A DNA stretch of 64,000 nt from NCBI RefSeq assembly GCF_900143005.1, contig NZ_FRCS01000023.1:30654-94653 (forward strand), read 5' to 3'. The position numbers and the translations under genes are program-made. The stretch comes from Cryptosporangium aurantiacum. GTDB taxonomy: Bacteria > Actinomycetota > Actinomycetes > Mycobacteriales > Cryptosporangiaceae. Numbering within the stretch: the first letter of the stretch is position 1; each line of letters starts with the position of its first letter. Below, piece after piece: positions 30,754-39,830 of the stretch. The notes under the pieces are model-generated. The model had not been told where the DNA came from, ran no database searches, and saw nothing but the letters and a program-made list of their open reading frames with translations.

Positions 30754-32669
30754 CGCAGCACTCCGATCGCCGCCAGGACCGCGAGCAGGGCTCCACCGGC
30801 CAGCGCGGTCGTCACGTAACCGCCGAGGCCACGCGCGTGGGCCCCGGCCAGCGTCCGGCCGAGACGGATCGCACCACGGCCGGTGCCGGTGGCCGTACCG
30901 CCGACCGCACGGGCGTCACCGACCCGCGCGAACCGGGCCAGCGTCCGTACCGGTCGCACCACCAGCGCTCGCTGGACGGCGTCGATACCGAACGCGTCCG
31001 CGAAGATCCGCGGGCCGTCCAACACCGGGTCCCGGCGCCACCGCCACCACATCACGCCGGCACCGAGCAGCGCGAGCGCGGTCGCGGCGAGGGCGAGCGA
31101 CGGGTGCAGTTCGAACGAGCTGACGGGCTCGACCTCGGCGTGCCCGTCGGAAGGCGCGTAGGCGAACCAACCCACGCCGGAGTCGACGGACCACAGCACC
31201 ACCGCACCGCCGAACGCGGCAGGCACCGCGAGCAACACCACCGGCCAGCGCATCAGCGCCGGCGGGTCGTGCGGGGTCGCGGTGCCGCGGTAACTGCCGA
31301 AGAACGTCCGCAGCCAGAGGCGGGCGGCGTACGCCCCGGTGAGTGCGGTGGTGACGAGACCGGCGATGAGCACCACCCACCCGACCCAGGACGCCACCAC
31401 GGCGTGCCCTGCGGCGGCCTCCTCGGCGGCGCCCAGCACGTACTCCTTCGTCCAGAAGCCGGAGAACGGCGGGAGGCCGGCCAGCGCGGCCAGACCGATC
31501 GTCGTCGTCCAGAACGTCACCGGCATCGTGCGGCGCAGCCCGCCCATCCCCGACATCAGGTTCGACGCGACCGCGTGGATCACCGCACCCGCCGCGAGGA
31601 ACAGCAGCGCCTTGAAACCCGCGTGGGTGAGCAGATGTTGCAGCGCGGCACCGTCGTTGCCGACCGCGAGCGCACCGGTCATGTACGCGAGCTGGCTGAC
31701 CGTCGACCACGCCAGCACCCGCTTGAGGTCGTCCTGGGCCAGCGCGGCACACGCGGCGAGCAGCATCGTCACGGCCGCCACCACGCCGAGCACCGCCAGC
31801 GCGTCCGGTGCGCGCGTATACAGCGGGAACAGCCGGAACACCACGTACACACCGGCCGCGACCATCGTCGCCGCGTGGATCAGCGCGCTGATCGGCGTCG
31901 GGCCCGCCATCGCGTCGGGCAGCCAGGTGTGCAGCGGAAACTGCGCCGACTTGCCCGCCACCCCGGCCAGCAGGAGCAAACACGCGGCGAGCAGCGTCCC
32001 GTCGCTGAGGTCGGCGGCCAGGATGTCGGCGATCCGGAACGAGCCCGCGTCCACGCCGAGCACGACAACGCCGAGCAGGAACCCGACGTCACCGACCCGG
32101 GTGACGAGGAACGCCTTCACGGCGGCGCCCGGCGCTTCGGGCAGGCTGCGATCGTGGCCGATCAGCAGGTACGAGCAGAGGCCCATCACTTCCCAGCCGA
32201 TCAGCAGCAGGAAGAGGTCGCCGCTGACCACGACCAGCAGCATCGCGGCGGTGAACAGCGAGACCTGGGCCGCGTAGGGGCCGTAACGATCGTCGTCCCG
32301 GAGGTAGGCGATCGAGTACACCTGCACCGCGAGCGCGACCAGGCAGACCATCACCGCGACGACCGCCGCCTCGGTGTCGACCCGGACCGCGAGCAGCACG
32401 TTCAGCGGGCCGAAGTCGGCGAGGCGGGTCGCGGCGTCGACCTCCTGGGCGAAGCCGCTGGGGAGGTAGTCGGCGTAGCGGCGCGGCATCGTGTTGTCGG
32501 TCGCCAGCCGCAGCCAGAGTGCGACGGCGGCGACCAGGGCCGCCGCTACGGTGGTGACTCCTAGGGCGGCGGCCCAGCGGCGATTCGCGGGGCGGAGCAG
32601 CAGACCGGCCAGACCCGCCGCGCCGGGCAGCGCCGGGAGCGCGGCGGCGAGGGCTACGTTCGTGTTCAC
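30750..32669 (-). CDS. nuoL: NADH-quinone oxidoreductase subunit L
   Basis: A 639-residue, ~16-helix proton-pumping subunit with LLLIGWEVMGLCSYLLIGH, GKSAQFPLHTWLPDAM and LIHAATMVAAGVYVV. A long C-terminal amphipathic lateral helix is expected from family length, and the C-terminal third holds further helices after the 'PSDGHAEVEPV' loop. It couples to nuoK and nuoM by 4-base overlaps. Confidence 0.95.
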   Translation of the reverse strand: MNTNVALAAALPALPGAAGLAGLLLRPANRRWAAALGVTTVAAALVAAVALWLRLATDNTMPRRYADYLPSGFAQEVDAATRLADFGPLNVLLAVRVDTEAAVVAVMVCLVALAVQVYSIAYLRDDDRYGPYAAQVSLFTAAMLLVVVSGDLFLLLIGWEVMGLCSYLLIGHDRSLPEAPGAAVKAFLVTRVGDVGFLLGVVVLGVDAGSFRIADILAADLSDGTLLAACLLLLAGVAGKSAQFPLHTWLPDAMAGPTPISALIHAATMVAAGVYVVFRLFPLYTRAPDALAVLGVVAAVTMLLAACAALAQDDLKRVLAWSTVSQLAYMTGALAVGNDGAALQHLLTHAGFKALLFLAAGAVIHAVASNLMSGMGGLRRTMPVTFWTTTIGLAALAGLPPFSGFWTKEYVLGAAEEAAAGHAVVASWVGWVVLIAGLVTTALTGAYAARLWLRTFFGSYRGTATPHDPPALMRWPVVLLAVPAAFGGAVVLWSVDSGVGWFAYAPSDGHAEVEPVSSFELHPSLALAATALALLGAGVMWWRWRRDPVLDGPRIFADAFGIDAVQRALVVRPVRTLARFARVGDARAVGGTATGTGRGAIRLGRTLAGAHARGLGGYVTTALAGGALLAVLAAIGVLR

Positions 32670-32989
32670 CGGTCGCCTCCCGGCTCCGCCTCGCCGGTGT
32701 CGACCCGGTCCACGGCTACCGTCTGCCGCAGGCGGTAGAGCTGCAGGATCAACGCCAGTCCGACGCCGACCTCAGCCGCGGCCAGCACGATCACGAACAG
32801 CGCGAACACGCTGCCGGAGCGCGGGACGCCCACGGTCGAGACGTCGGCGGTCACCAGGATCAGGTTGACGGCATTGAGCATCAGCTCGACCGCCATCAGC
32901 ACCAGCAGCAGGTTCCGGCGGACGAGCACGCCGTAGAGACCGATGCCGAACAGCACTGCCGCGAGGACGTACGGCACCACGGGATGCAT
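32666..32989 (-). CDS. nuoK: NADH-quinone oxidoreductase subunit K
   Basis: A 107-residue, three-helix membrane subunit. The conserved membrane Glu residues are in LMAVELMLNAVNL and FVIVLAAAEVGVGLAL. The ATG at 32989 overlaps the nuoJ stop by 1 base (TGATG). The C-terminus is slightly extended and charged. Confidence 0.95.
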   Translation of the reverse strand: MHPVVPYVLAAVLFGIGLYGVLVRRNLLLVLMAVELMLNAVNLILVTADVSTVGVPRSGSVFALFVIVLAAAEVGVGLALILQLYRLRQTVAVDRVDTGEAEPGGDR

Positions 32990-33504
32990 CAGCGGCCCCC
33001 CGCAGAACCGGAGCGCCGCGACGACACGACGATCGCGCCCACCAGCGCGGCCAACAGCAACACCGAGAGCACCTCGAACGGCAGCACCCACTGCCGGAAG
33101 ATCTCGGTGCCCACCTGCTCGGCGGTGCCCTCCGGGACGTCGTCCAGATCGACGTGGGACCAGCGGTAAGCGTGGACCAGCAACACGACCAACGCGGCGG
33201 CGGAGCCGACGCCGACGCCGATCGCGGGCCAGCGCGCGCGGTCCAGATCGGGGCTCGCGCCGATCGGCGCCCGGGTGAGCATGACCGCGAACAGCAGCAG
33301 CACGACCACCGCACCGACGTACACCAGCATCTGCACCCAGGCCACGAGCTCGGCGGTGAGCACCAGGAAGACGCCTGCCAACCCGCCCAGCGCGACGACC
33401 AGCCAGAGCCCGGCCCGCACGACGTGGGCCGTCGTGACGACCGCGAGCGCCGCGCTGACGACCACCACGCCCAGGGCGGCGATCAGGATGTCGGTCACGG
33501 TCAC
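32989..33504 (-). CDS. nuoJ: NADH-quinone oxidoreductase subunit J
   Basis: A 171-residue, five-helix membrane subunit with the ELVAWVQMLVYVGAVVVLLLFAVML core typical of NuoJ (helix 3 with its pi-bulge). I chose the GTG at 33504 because the product then starts at the first helix; the upstream open frame is Arg-rich shadow sequence. A 46-base gap separates it from nuoI. Confidence 0.93.
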   Translation of the reverse strand: MTVTDILIAALGVVVVSAALAVVTTAHVVRAGLWLVVALGGLAGVFLVLTAELVAWVQMLVYVGAVVVLLLFAVMLTRAPIGASPDLDRARWPAIGVGVGSAAALVVLLVHAYRWSHVDLDDVPEGTAEQVGTEIFRQWVLPFEVLSVLLLAALVGAIVVSSRRSGSAGGR

Positions 33505-33550
33505 GCGGGCATCCTGCCAGTCACCACCGACATCCCGATGGCCAAAACGC

Positions 33551-34132
33551 TCACAGTGACGTCTCGCCGGTTCCGGTCTCCTCGCGGATCTCCGTCGCCT
33601 CGTCGCGCGCCGCATCGGCGGCCCGCTGCGCGGCCAGCGCGCGGTCCGCCGCGACGACCTCCTTGGCCGGTTCGCCGAGCGGGTCGTGGGCGGGTGGGGG
33701 CGGCACCGTCCACATCCACTCCCGGAGGCGATCGGACTCGTGCAGCAGGTCGCGGATGTCGTACTCCGCGAACTCGAACTCCGGCGACCAGTAGAGCGCG
33801 TCGAACGGACAGACCTCGATGCAGATCCCGCACCACATGCAGAGCGAGAAGTCGATCGCGAACCGGTCGAGCATGTTGCGCTGCCGGGCCCGCGCCGCTC
33901 CGGGCGTCTCCACCGTTTCTTTGTGACTATCGATGTAGATGCACCAGTCCGGGCACTCCCGGGCGCACAGCATGCAGACCGTGCAGTTCTCCTCGAGCAG
34001 CGCGATCACACCGCGGCTGCGCGGGGGCAGGTCAGGCTTGACGTCCGGATACTGCCGGGTGTGCGCGCGGCGGGACAGCACCCGCAGCGTCACCGCCAGA
34101 CCTTTCGCGAGACCCGCACCCGGAACGCCCAT
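33551..34132 (-). CDS. nuoI: NADH-quinone oxidoreductase subunit I (two 4Fe-4S clusters)
   Basis: A 193-residue subunit with the two ferredoxin-type motifs that bind clusters N6a and N6b: [15 protein letters not shown] and [16 protein letters not shown]. It carries electrons towards subunit B. The C-terminus is ~40 residues of Ala-rich charged helix ([17 protein letters not shown]), longer than needed for the fold. Two unusual membrane-anchored genes separate it from nuoH. Confidence 0.94.
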   Translation of the reverse strand: MGVPGAGLAKGLAVTLRVLSRRAHTRQYPDVKPDLPPRSRGVIALLEENCTVCMLCARECPDWCIYIDSHKETVETPGAARARQRNMLDRFAIDFSLCMWCGICIEVCPFDALYWSPEFEFAEYDIRDLLHESDRLREWMWTVPPPPAHDPLGEPAKEVVAADRALAAQRAADAARDEATEIREETGTGETSL

Positions 34133-34183
34133 GGGGGCATCCTGCCCGTTCCGGACGCACCGGCAAAGCGCACCGGCCAGGAA

Positions 34184-34705
34184 TCACCCGTAGAAGCCGA
34201 GCGCCCAGATCCGCCAGGGATCCTTCGAGTCGGCCCGGACGAGCAGGAAGCTCTCCGCGGTCACCCGGCCGGAATCCTTGTCGTCCCCGCCCATCAGCGG
34301 CCAGTAGACGAGGCTGTACTGCGCGCCCACCTGTGCGCGCTCGTCGTATGCCGACAGACCCTTGTCGGCCCCGACGTCCTCCCCCGGCTTCGGCTTCGGG
34401 TGACTGACGAAGCTGCCGACGTCGATCGCGGCGACCGTCCGGAGCCGGTTCGCGTACTGGTCCGGCCACCGTCCGGGCACCCACAGGGCCTTCTGCGTGG
34501 AGACGTCGTTCGCGGCCAGCGCGTCGAGGTACGCCTGCAGGACGCGCGGCGGTTCGGCGTCGGCGGCCGGAACCGCGACGCGGCTCCGCTCGATCGGGAC
34601 GCCGAAGTGCAGATACCCGGCCAGCAGTCCGAAGAGCAGCAGTAAGACCGGGACTACGAGCAGCACCCACCGAAGCGTCTTGCGGCGCGGACTAGACGTA
34701 CGCAC
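34184..34705 (-). CDS. Membrane-anchored NTF2-like protein inside the nuo run (copy 1)
   Basis: About 173 residues: one N-terminal membrane helix (WVLLVVPVLLLLFGLLAGYL) and a soluble outer domain (LQAYLDALAANDVSTQKALW to DPWRIWALGFYG). It matches the next gene's product throughout: FGVPIERSRVAVP against AGVPIRRGHVAVP, and KDPWRIWALG against REPWRIWGTG. The fold looks like the NTF2/DUF4829 class. An ATG at 34741 is an alternative start with a 50-base overlap; I prefer the GTG at 34705. No complex I subunit of this kind is known to me. Confidence 0.7.
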   Translation of the reverse strand: MRTSSPRRKTLRWVLLVVPVLLLLFGLLAGYLHFGVPIERSRVAVPAADAEPPRVLQAYLDALAANDVSTQKALWVPGRWPDQYANRLRTVAAIDVGSFVSHPKPKPGEDVGADKGLSAYDERAQVGAQYSLVYWPLMGGDDKDSGRVTAESFLLVRADSKDPWRIWALGFYG

Positions 34706-35159
34706 CGGTACCCCAGATTCGCCACGGTTCGCGGTCACCATTACGCACCACCAGGTAGAAGGTCGAGGTTGGCTGCTGCGGGTTGTCGCGCACCGGCCAG
34801 AAGCGCACCTTAAAGCTCATCAGGACCCGAACGACGTCGCGGTAGGCCGACAGCTCGTCGGGGTCGTCCGGGATCGGCGTGTACGCGTCCTGCCGGTGGA
34901 CTCGCACACCGGTGACCGCCCACACGTTGTCGGAGTTGAGGCCCGGGTGACGCCCGGCCGCCCACAGCGCCCGCTGCGCCGCCTTGTCGTTCGCGCCCAC
35001 GGCGTTGAGGTAGGCACGCAGAACGTCGGCCGGAGCCGCCTCCACAGGCGGGACCGCCACGTGCCCACGCCGGATCGGGACGCCGGCTCGGAGGTAGAGC
35101 GCCAGCAGGGCCGCGACCACGATCGCTGCTCCGATCGCGACCGACCGCCGTAACATCAC
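34692..35159 (-). CDS. Membrane-anchored NTF2-like protein inside the nuo run (copy 2)
   Basis: A 155-residue paralogue of the adjacent gene: an N-terminal membrane helix (SVAIGAAIVVAALLALYL), then an exported domain with VLRAYLNAVGANDKAAQRALW and a closing EPWRIWGTGAYV. It lies 23 bases after nuoH and overlaps the start of its paralogue, so both are transcribed with the complex I genes. They may be assembly or accessory proteins on the outer face of the membrane arm, or cargo; function is not known. Confidence 0.7.
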   Translation of the reverse strand: MMLRRSVAIGAAIVVAALLALYLRAGVPIRRGHVAVPPVEAAPADVLRAYLNAVGANDKAAQRALWAAGRHPGLNSDNVWAVTGVRVHRQDAYTPIPDDPDELSAYRDVVRVLMSFKVRFWPVRDNPQQPTSTFYLVVRNGDREPWRIWGTGAYV

Positions 35160-35182
35160 CAGGACACGATGGCACAGTCCGG

Positions 35183-36145
35183 CTAGAGCGCGACCCTGAC
35201 CACGGCGGTGAGCGCGAGCTGGGCCAGCGCGAGCGGCACCAGCACGAGCCAGCAGAACCGCTGCAGCTGGTCCTCACGCAGCCGCGGGAACGACACCCGG
35301 ACCCAGATCACGACGAACGCGACCGCGAACACCTTGAGCAGCGTCCAGAGCCAGCCGAAGTGCGCGTCGTCGAACGGACCGCGCCAGCCGCCGAGGAACA
35401 GCACGGTGGTGAGGCCGGAGATGACCACGATCCCGGCGTACTCAGCCAGCAGGAAGAACGCGAACCGCAGGCCGGTGTACTCGGTGAAGTAGCCGGCGAC
35501 CAGCTCGGACTCCGCGATCGGCATGTCGAACGGCGGACGCCGGATCTCGGCCAGCCCGGCGACGAAGAACACGAACGCGGCGGGCGCCTGCCAGAGCAGC
35601 CACCACGGGTTCCAGGCGTCCACGATGCCGGGCAGGCTCAGCGTCCCGGCGGCCATCGCGACGCTGGCGGCCGACAGCACGAACGGCAGCTCGTAGCCGA
35701 GCAGCTGGGCGGCCCCGCGGACGCCGCCGAGCAGCGCGTACTTGTTCGCCGACGCCCAGGCGGCCATCAGCACGCCGACCACCCCGACGCCGACCACCGC
35801 CAGCACCAGGAACAATCCGATCTCCAGCGGCTGGGCGACCAGGCCGTTCGGGCCGAGCGGCAGCACGAGGAAGACGAACAGGTACGGGAGCAGGCTCACC
35901 GCTGGGGCCAGCCGGAACACCGGCCGGTCGGCGTTCGCCGGGACGATCTCTTCCTTCTGGACGAACTTCACGCCGTCGGCGATCAGCTGCGCCCAGCCGT
36001 GGAACGCCCCCGCGTACATCGGGCCCAGCCGGCCCTGCATGTGCGCCATCGCCTTGTGCTCGAGCTGCCCGACGAGCAGCGGCAGCGTCAGGAACGCCCC
36101 GAGCGCGGCCAGGACCCGCAGCAGGACTTCCAGCCACGTCGGCAT
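35183..36145 (-). CDS. nuoH: NADH-quinone oxidoreductase subunit H
   Basis: A 320-residue, eight-helix subunit that forms the quinone channel. Signature regions: KAMAHMQGRLGP (start of the Q-site loop), and RRPPFDMPIAESELVAGYF with conserved acidic residues, followed by TEYTGLRFAFFLLAEYAG. Its ATG at 36145 overlaps the end of nuoC by 1 base. In ordinary operons nuoD to nuoG would stand between C and H; they are absent here. Confidence 0.95.
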   Translation of the reverse strand: MPTWLEVLLRVLAALGAFLTLPLLVGQLEHKAMAHMQGRLGPMYAGAFHGWAQLIADGVKFVQKEEIVPANADRPVFRLAPAVSLLPYLFVFLVLPLGPNGLVAQPLEIGLFLVLAVVGVGVVGVLMAAWASANKYALLGGVRGAAQLLGYELPFVLSAASVAMAAGTLSLPGIVDAWNPWWLLWQAPAAFVFFVAGLAEIRRPPFDMPIAESELVAGYFTEYTGLRFAFFLLAEYAGIVVISGLTTVLFLGGWRGPFDDAHFGWLWTLLKVFAVAFVVIWVRVSFPRLREDQLQRFCWLVLVPLALAQLALTAVVRVAL

Positions 36146-36897
36146 CAGGCGCTCCCGCCGTCGTCGGCTTTCGGTTCCTCATTCGGACGCTCATCCGCAG
36201 CGCCCTCCGGCGCCTTCTCCGCCCGGCCCCGCGCCGCCCGCGCGGGGCGCTCCCCGGGCGTGGCGCGGGGGGTTCGGGGTGGGCGGTCGCCGCGGGCGGG
36301 ACGGCCGACGGGTTCGGGCGGGAGCGTCCCGGCTTCGGGGCCCCACTCGTTCGGGTCGGGCACGCCGGGCGGGCGGTTCCGGCGGCGGCCGGGCCCACCG
36401 GCGTCGCTCTCCCCCGGTTCCTTCGCGCCGGGCCACGCCTTGGCGACCCGGGCGGCGAGAACGAAGTCCTTCCGCAGCGGGTGGCCCTCGAACTCGTCCG
36501 GCAGCAGCAGCGGCACCGGGTTCGGGTGCCCGGCGAACGTCAGCCCGAACATCTCCGCGGTCTCCCGCTCCGGCCAGGAGGCGCCCGGGAACACGCCGGT
36601 CAGCGTCGGCAGCGTCGGCTCCGTACGCGGCACGACGGTCCGCAGCAGCAGGCCGTACCGCTCGGCGGGCGACCACAGGTGGACGACGACCGCGAACCCC
36701 TGCTCACCCTCGTCGACGCCGGTCAGCCAATCGAAGAACACCAGATCGAGGGAGTCCCGCGCGGTCCGGGCCGCGTTCACCCAGGCGTCCGGCGGCACGT
36801 CGACGCAGGCGCGTCCGTGGCGTCCGCCCGCGGACACCGAGGCCTCGCCGACGCCGAGCGCCTCGGTTAGCCGTGCCCCGATCTCCTCCGCGGTCAT
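36145..36897 (-). CDS. nuoC: NADH-quinone oxidoreductase subunit C with long C-terminal extension
   Basis: A 250-residue subunit. Residues 1 to ~160 are the NuoC fold, with FDWLTGVDEG and the signature SWPERETAEMFGLTFAGHP, then GHPLRKDF. After that comes a ~75-residue extension of Pro, Arg, Gly and acidic residues (for example GGPGRRRNRPPGVPDPNE) that is disordered-looking and not part of the normal subunit. No NuoD is fused to or next to it. I chose the ATG at 36897. The D-amino acid oxidase gene precedes it by 52 bases. Confidence 0.92.
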   Translation of the reverse strand: MTAEEIGARLTEALGVGEASVSAGGRHGRACVDVPPDAWVNAARTARDSLDLVFFDWLTGVDEGEQGFAVVVHLWSPAERYGLLLRTVVPRTEPTLPTLTGVFPGASWPERETAEMFGLTFAGHPNPVPLLLPDEFEGHPLRKDFVLAARVAKAWPGAKEPGESDAGGPGRRRNRPPGVPDPNEWGPEAGTLPPEPVGRPARGDRPPRTPRATPGERPARAARGRAEKAPEGAADERPNEEPKADDGGSA

Positions 36898-36949
36898 GAT
36901 CCCCGATCGTAGGGCTTCGGCCCCGCTCAGCACGGCTTACCCGGTGGCC

Positions 36950-37903
36950 TCACCCCAGGAGATCTCGCACCTCGGCCGCGCACCCCCAGGAGACCGTGAT
37001 CCCCGACCCCCCGTGACCGTAGTTGTGCACGATCGTCGCGCCCTTGTGGACGACTCGCTCCAGGCGGACGCGCGGCCGGACCGGACGCAACCCGACGCGG
37101 TGCGCGACGACCCGAGCCGTGGCCAGCGACGGCACCACCGCCGCACACCGGGCCCGGATCTCCGCGCCGATCGCCGGATCCGGTTCGGCGGACTCGATGT
37201 TCTGCCGGATCGACCCGCCCAGCACGACCTTGTCGCCCTGCGGCAGGACGTACGTCGGCGTCTCCGACTCCGGGTAGTCGGAGAAGAACTCCTCGACCCC
37301 CGGGTTCTCGACCACGACGAGCTGGCCCTGGACCGGATAGAGCTCCGGATCCGGCACGAGCTCCCGCGCGCCGAGCCCCGCGCAGTTCACGACGACGTCC
37401 CCGAGGCCGGCCACCGCGTCCAGCGACCCCACCGGCTCGATCAGTTCCATCCGGACGCCGTACCCGGCCAGCCGTTCGCCGAGATATCCCAGGTAGACCG
37501 GCATGTCGATGAGCGGCGCCGTGTACTGCCAGCCCGACACGAACCCCGGCGGCAGCTGGACGCGCGCCACGAACGCGAAGTCCTCCATCGCGCGCACCCA
37601 GGACGGCGGCGCCTCGTACGTCGCGGCGGCCTCCAGCCCTCGCGCGAGCCGCACGCCGGAGCGGGCATCGGCGGCCAGTGCACGGAACATCGTCAGCGAG
37701 TAGAAGCCCCACCCGACCACGCGCTCGTCGTCGACCACGTACGGGCCCCACAGCGCGCCGGCCACCGCGGACGTCGTCCGAGCGGGTGGACGATCGGCGA
37801 CCAGCCGGACCGGTACGCCTGCCTCGACCAGGCACAGCGCCGTGGTGAGACCGGACGCTCCGGCGCCCAGCACCACGATGCGAGGTAACGACCGGCTCCG
37901 CAC
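36950..37903 (-). CDS. D-amino-acid oxidase-type FAD oxidoreductase
   Basis: A 317-residue flavoprotein with the FAD-binding VVLGAGASGLTTAL start, the RTTSAVAGALWGPY loop, and the DAO C-terminal signature: HRVGLRPVRPRVRLE with the substrate-carboxylate Arg, then VHNYGHGGSGITVSWGCA. It oxidises D-amino acids to keto acids, ammonia and hydrogen peroxide; no peroxisomal tail, as expected for a bacterium. It lies 52 bases upstream of nuoC on the same strand and diverges from tetR. Confidence 0.9.
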   Translation of the reverse strand: MRSRSLPRIVVLGAGASGLTTALCLVEAGVPVRLVADRPPARTTSAVAGALWGPYVVDDERVVGWGFYSLTMFRALAADARSGVRLARGLEAAATYEAPPSWVRAMEDFAFVARVQLPPGFVSGWQYTAPLIDMPVYLGYLGERLAGYGVRMELIEPVGSLDAVAGLGDVVVNCAGLGARELVPDPELYPVQGQLVVVENPGVEEFFSDYPESETPTYVLPQGDKVVLGGSIRQNIESAEPDPAIGAEIRARCAAVVPSLATARVVAHRVGLRPVRPRVRLERVVHKGATIVHNYGHGGSGITVSWGCAAEVRDLLG

Positions 37904-37948
37904 CGACCAACGGTAACGGTCAGCAGTCGGTCAGCGACTCGAAATGAA

Positions 37949-37962
37949 TTGGACCGGTCGTT
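37949..37962. promoter_or_regulatory. TetR operator candidate before tetR
   Basis: TTGGACCGGTCGTT, 23 bases before the tetR start. It matches the site before the MFS gene (TTGAACTGATCGTT) at 11 of 14 bases, the three differences all being transitions. Confidence 0.55.
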
Positions 37963-37985
37963 ACGAAACCGGCTACGGTCACGCC

Positions 37986-38567
37986 GTGCCACGCCCCAAG
38001 GGCTTCGACCCGAGCGAAGCGATCGACGCCGCCATGCAGGCGTTCTCCGCGCGTGGTTACGAGGCGACCTCGGCGCAAGATCTCTGCGACACCACCGGCC
38101 TGGGGCGGTCGAGCCTCTACAACGCGTTCGAGAGCAAGGACGCGCTCTACTCGCAGTGCCTCGACCGGTTCGCCGAACTGCAGTCGCTCGACCACGCCGC
38201 CCTGCTCGACGGGCCCGGCACCGGTTACCAGCGGGTCCACGCGCTGCTGCTGGCCACGCTGGAGGACGAGGCCCGCCCGAACTCCACCGGCTGCCTGGTC
38301 ACCCGGACGGCCGTGGAACGGGCCCCGCAGGACGCCGCGACCAAGGAGACCGTCCGCCGGTTGATGGACGCGTTCGTGGGCCGGCTGACGACCACGATCG
38401 CGTGCGGCCAGGCCGACGGATCGATCACGACCCGCCAGAGCGCCACCGCGCTGGCGCGTTTTGTCCACGGCTCGATCAGCGGGCTCCGTGTTCAGGGCCG
38501 GGCAGCGGCCCCGCGCGACCTGCTGACCGACGTGGTGGAGGTGACCTGCGCGGCACTCCGCGCTTGA
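37986..38567 (+). CDS. TetR/AcrR family transcriptional regulator
   Basis: A 193-residue regulator with the TetR N-terminal helix-turn-helix (FSARGYEATSAQDLCDTTGLGRSSLYNAFESKDALY, residues about 17-52) and a helical ligand domain with CLVTRTAVERAP. I chose the GTG at 37986 because the product then starts PRPKGFDP, the usual TetR lead-in. It diverges from the D-amino-acid oxidase gene and is followed 76 bases later by an MFS gene. Matching boxes before tetR and before the MFS gene suggest it represses both. Confidence 0.88.
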   Translation: MPRPKGFDPSEAIDAAMQAFSARGYEATSAQDLCDTTGLGRSSLYNAFESKDALYSQCLDRFAELQSLDHAALLDGPGTGYQRVHALLLATLEDEARPNSTGCLVTRTAVERAPQDAATKETVRRLMDAFVGRLTTTIACGQADGSITTRQSATALARFVHGSISGLRVQGRAAAPRDLLTDVVEVTCAALRA

Positions 38568-38609
38568 GTGACCGGCCTCGCCACGCGTCGGCGCCGGACG
38601 GGGCGAATT

Positions 38610-38623
38610 TTGAACTGATCGTT
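38610..38623. promoter_or_regulatory. TetR operator candidate before the MFS gene
   Basis: TTGAACTGATCGTT, 20 bases before the MFS start, related to the box before tetR. It continues into the palindrome GTTCTAGAAC (38621-38630), so the whole site is dyad-rich. Confidence 0.55.
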
Positions 38624-38643
38624 CTAGAACAGAAGGGACCGTC

Positions 38644-39825
38644 GTGCCGGTCGTCGTCTACGTGTTGGGACTCAGCATCTTCGGGCTGGGCACCACCGAG
38701 TTCATGATCGCGGGGTTGCTCCCGCTGATCGCCGACGACCTGGACGTGAGCGTCCCGGCCGTCGGAGGCCTGATCTCCGCGTTCGCGATCGGCATGGTGA
38801 TCGGGGCTCCGGCGCTCACCGCGGCCAGCCTGCGTCTCCCGCGCAAGACGACGCTGATCGGGGCGCTGGTCCTGTTCATCGCCGGCCAAGCCCTGGGGGC
38901 GCTCGCACCGAACTACGGTGTGCTGCTGGTCGCGCGGGTGGTGACGGCCGTGGCGACCGGCGCGTTCTGGGGCGTGGCCTCGGTGACCGCGGTCCGGGCG
39001 GTGCCGCCGGAGCGGACCGCCCGCGCGCTCGCCGTCCTGCTCGGCGGTTTGACGATCGCGAACGTGCTGGGCGTACCGGCCGGCACCTGGATCGGGCAGT
39101 CGCTCGGGTGGCGGGCCACGTTCTGGGCGGTCGCGATCGTCGCGGCGATCTCGCTGGTCGGCGTGGTCGCGCTCGTCCCGGCCGGCGGACGGACCGAGCA
39201 GCCGCCCCGGCTGCGCGACGAACTGCGGACGTTCCGGAACGGACGGCTCTGGGTCGCGCTGGCGACCACGGTGCTCTACGGCGGCGCGATCTTCGGGGCG
39301 TTCAGTTACGCGGCACCGCTGATCACCGACGTCGCGGACCTGCCGGAGTCGGCGGTACCGGCGATCCTGCTGCTGTTCGGGGTCGGCGCGTTCCTGGGCA
39401 ACGTGATCGGCGCCCGCGTCGCCGACCGCGGCATGCTCACCAACCTGCACGTCTCGTTCGGCGCGCTGGTGGTCGTGATGGCCGCGCTCGGCACGTTCGC
39501 CGGATCCGCGGTGGCGGCGGTCGTGCTGCTGTTCGCGATGGGGGTCACCGGCTACTCGGCGGCGGCCGCGCTCAACGGCCGGGTGTTCCAGCTCTCGGCG
39601 AAGGCGCCGACGCTGGCCAGCGCGGTGAACACGTCGGCGTTCAACGTGGGCAACACGATCGGGCCGTGGATCGGCGGCGCCGCGATCTCAGCCGGTTTCG
39701 GGTATCGGGCACCGGTCTGGGTCGGCGTGGCACTGCTGCTCGGCGCGCTAGCGCTCACGTTCGCGTCCCGCGCGCTGGACGCCCGCGAAGCCGCACCAGC
39801 CCCCGAGCCCGCGCTCGCCGTCTGA
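38644..39825 (+). CDS. DHA1-family MFS exporter (AraJ/Cmx-like)
   Basis: A 393-residue, 12-helix MFS protein. LSIFGLGTTEFMIAGLLPLIADDL is the helix-1 signature of the AraJ/chloramphenicol-exporter group, with VPAGTWIGQSLGWRATFWAVA (motif C) in helix 5. Members export chloramphenicol-like drugs or sugars. The GTG at 38644 has AGAAGGGACC upstream. TetR-controlled drug export is the likely role. The gene stops 5 bases before the convergent nuoB end. Confidence 0.9.
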   Translation: MPVVVYVLGLSIFGLGTTEFMIAGLLPLIADDLDVSVPAVGGLISAFAIGMVIGAPALTAASLRLPRKTTLIGALVLFIAGQALGALAPNYGVLLVARVVTAVATGAFWGVASVTAVRAVPPERTARALAVLLGGLTIANVLGVPAGTWIGQSLGWRATFWAVAIVAAISLVGVVALVPAGGRTEQPPRLRDELRTFRNGRLWVALATTVLYGGAIFGAFSYAAPLITDVADLPESAVPAILLLFGVGAFLGNVIGARVADRGMLTNLHVSFGALVVVMAALGTFAGSAVAAVVLLFAMGVTGYSAAAALNGRVFQLSAKAPTLASAVNTSAFNVGNTIGPWIGGAAISAGFGYRAPVWVGVALLLGALALTFASRALDAREAAPAPEPALAV

Positions 39826-39830
39826 CACGG

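Noticed and set aside
29647..32564. Long plus-strand open frames opposite nuoM and nuoL
   Set aside because: Composition is Arg/Gln/His-rich shadow of high-GC coding, and membrane subunits on the other strand are clear.
35360..37888. 842-codon plus-strand open frame
   Set aside because: It spans the antisense of nuoH, nuoC and the oxidase gene, with no start signal or recognisable domain.
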